Positions 6,926-7,803 of a stretch of 7,803 bases of DNA are shown here, piece after piece. Position 1 is the stretch's first letter, and each line of letters begins with the position of its first letter. The stretch is from Verrucomicrobia bacterium UBA3214 (GTDB taxonomy: Bacteria; Verrucomicrobiota; Kiritimatiellia; RFP12; UBA1067): the NCBI GenBank assembly GCA_002363575.1, contig DEWI01000006.1:1-7803 (forward strand), given 5' to 3'. The notes beneath the pieces were generated by a model that had not been told where the DNA came from, did no database searches, and was given only the letters and a program-made list of their open reading frames with translations. Both the position numbers and the translations under genes were made by a program.

Positions 6926-7723
6926 ATGGCAGATGACAAGACATATATAATCGATGCCAACAACGTCTGTTTGCGCAGGACCGGCAACAAGTCGAAACAG
7001 CGGAAGGTCTTCCATGCCGACGACCTTGCGGAGGTGATATCCCAGATTGAAGCCAGAGGCGCGCAGTGGCTTTGCATCGCAGACGCCAACTTCGCCTTCC
7101 TGGAAAAAGAAACGGGCGATGCCGCGTCTCATGCCGCCTGGCGCAAGATTCAGGCGAGAGACGATTTCGACAGGAAATTCACCATTCTTTCCGGCGGGCA
7201 GAGGGCTGACGAACGGATACTGGAATGGGCGGACCGCAAAGGGTGCGATATAATTTCTTGCGACCGGTACAGGGATTATGTCGATAAATACCCTTGGCTG
7301 CGCACTAAAGACGATGACGGAAAGTATATTGAAAATACCCCGCTGCGAGTCCATCAAATAGATATAATAGGTGGCGAGGTGGATGTGAGATGGAGCGCCG
7401 CCGCCGGGAATGTTCGCGCCAAGGCCGAAGGCTGCCCGCGCGAAAACGCCGCTCCGCCTCCGCAGGCGAGAAGGCGCAAGCTCACGCCGGAAGAAGAGCG
7501 CGAGGCCATGGAGGAAGTGCGTAAGCTGCAGGAGAAGATCTACGAAGAGCGATACAAAACTTCGAGCGCTGCGGAAGCGGCAAAGAAGAGCCCGACGGAC
7601 ATTTTCTTCGAGAATATCGCCGCGGGCAGACCTTCGATCGCGAAAACCCTTTTGACGGTTGGCGGAGTTTCGCTGGCCGCAGGCGCGGCCATGTACGGCC
7701 TGAAGAAAATAAACACCCCTTGA
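6926..7723 (+). CDS. NYN/Zc3h12a (Regnase)-like ribonuclease with C-terminal membrane segment
   Basis: The product has 265 residues. The N-terminal half resembles the PIN-like NYN fold of the Zc3h12a/Regnase class: Asp10 in YIIDANNV, Asp53 in IADANF, Asp95-Glu96 in RADERILEWA, and Asp113 and Asp117 in SCDRYRDY. The last two blocks match the family pattern of DDRxI followed by SNDxYRD, so the metal-binding acidic set looks complete and the enzyme is probably an active endoribonuclease. A Pro/Arg-rich linker (about 171-187), a charged helix likely to form a coiled coil (187-210) and a hydrophobic stretch (about 237-258) ending in a short basic tail follow. This layout is that of a tail-anchored cytoplasmic protein, by inference. 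The gene follows tlyA by 10 bases. Part of it is richer in A+T than its neighbours (24 G or C of 60 at 7321-7380). A DNA- or tRNA-directed PIN nuclease is an alternative; the substrate is unknown. Confidence 0.82.
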   Translation: MADDKTYIIDANNVCLRRTGNKSKQRKVFHADDLAEVISQIEARGAQWLCIADANFAFLEKETGDAASHAAWRKIQARDDFDRKFTILSGGQRADERILEWADRKGCDIISCDRYRDYVDKYPWLRTKDDDGKYIENTPLRVHQIDIIGGEVDVRWSAAAGNVRAKAEGCPRENAAPPPQARRRKLTPEEEREAMEEVRKLQEKIYEERYKTSSAAEAAKKSPTDIFFENIAAGRPSIAKTLLTVGGVSLAAGAAMYGLKKINTP

Positions 7724-7752
7724 TCGCAATTACAGCATCAACATAAAAAGAA

Positions 7753-7756
7753 AGGA
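7753..7756 (+). promoter_or_regulatory. Ribosome binding site of the last gene
   Basis: An AGGA core in an A-rich tract (7745-7762) lies six bases before the ATG at 7763. The A-rich setting should leave the start unpaired. No clear promoter is seen in the 39-base gap after the nuclease gene. Confidence 0.6.
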
Positions 7757-7762
7757 AAAGAA

Positions 7763-7803
7763 ATGTACGGAAAGTTCCAGGCGCATCTGCAAGAGACGAT
7801 CGC
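7763..7803 (+). CDS. Start of a gene cut by the window end; possibly glycine C-acetyltransferase (Kbl)
   Basis: Thirteen full codons are visible, beginning MYGKFQAHLQETI, after a good ribosome binding site. This opening resembles the N-terminus of 2-amino-3-ketobutyrate CoA ligase (glycine C-acetyltransferase), a PLP enzyme of threonine breakdown, whose family members often start MYGK or MRG followed by a short helix. That is recall of a family pattern from very few residues, so the function is tentative; that a gene starts here is much safer. Confidence 0.5.
   Translation, partial: MYGKFQAHLQETI

Noticed and set aside
6710..7729. Open frame on the - strand of 339 codons
   Set aside because: It is antisense to tlyA and the nuclease gene, whose motifs are intact on the + strand.
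7722..7747. Promoter before the last gene (TTGATC and CATAAA)
   Set aside because: The spacing is only 14 bases and both hexamers are weak.
1..7803. tRNA, rRNA, CRISPR arrays, insertion sequences, attachment sites
   Set aside because: No cloverleaf-like sequence, direct-repeat array, transposase motif or terminal inverted repeats were seen on either strand.

Overview
The window is a GC-rich stretch of about 7.8 kb in which every credible gene lies on the + strand and the genes are packed tightly. It looks bacterial chromosomal. The mix of a Tad-type secretion protein, an FHA protein, a PEGA-repeat protein and a transglutaminase/discoidin protein suggests the Planctomycetes-Verrucomicrobia-Lentisphaerae-Kiritimatiellae group. 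That is an inference from gene style, not a demonstrated placement. An unusual codon habit supports a distinctive lineage: in the GC-rich tadC-like gene, half of the isoleucine codons are ATA.

Layout. (1) 1-2226: the 3' part of a large protein with a transglutaminase-like Cys/His/Asp core, a helical middle and a C-terminal discoidin-type (F5/8 C) domain; its 5' end lies outside the window. (2) 2275-3201: a TadC-type inner-membrane platform protein of a Tad pilus or type II-like secretion system, with a TTG start backed by a good ribosome binding site. (3) 3310-4764: an FHA domain, a single membrane helix and a large extracytoplasmic tail. (4) 4761-6086: a secreted protein of five PEGA-like repeats with a small C-terminal domain, overlapping the FHA gene by ATGA. 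(5) 6169-6915: a TlyA-family rRNA 2'-O-methyltransferase. (6) 6926-7723: a NYN/Zc3h12a (Regnase)-like nuclease with a C-terminal hydrophobic segment, whose ribosome binding site overlaps the tlyA stop. (7) 7763 to the window end: the first 13 codons of another gene, possibly glycine C-acetyltransferase.

How they may work together. Genes 2-4 read as one module. TadC would be the membrane platform of a surface fibre or secretion apparatus. The FHA protein could carry a phosphothreonine signal from the cytoplasm across the membrane. The translationally coupled PEGA protein would act outside the inner membrane. Gene 1 may be an envelope or secreted partner, or just a neighbour. Genes 5 and 6 form an RNA-related pair: an rRNA methylase followed by a predicted membrane-tethered RNase. 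The candidate for an undescribed function is gene 6, because a Regnase-type catalytic core joined to a C-terminal membrane anchor is an uncommon arrangement. No RNA genes, mobile elements, CRISPR arrays or convincing terminators were seen, and no stretch over 300 bases lacks a gene.
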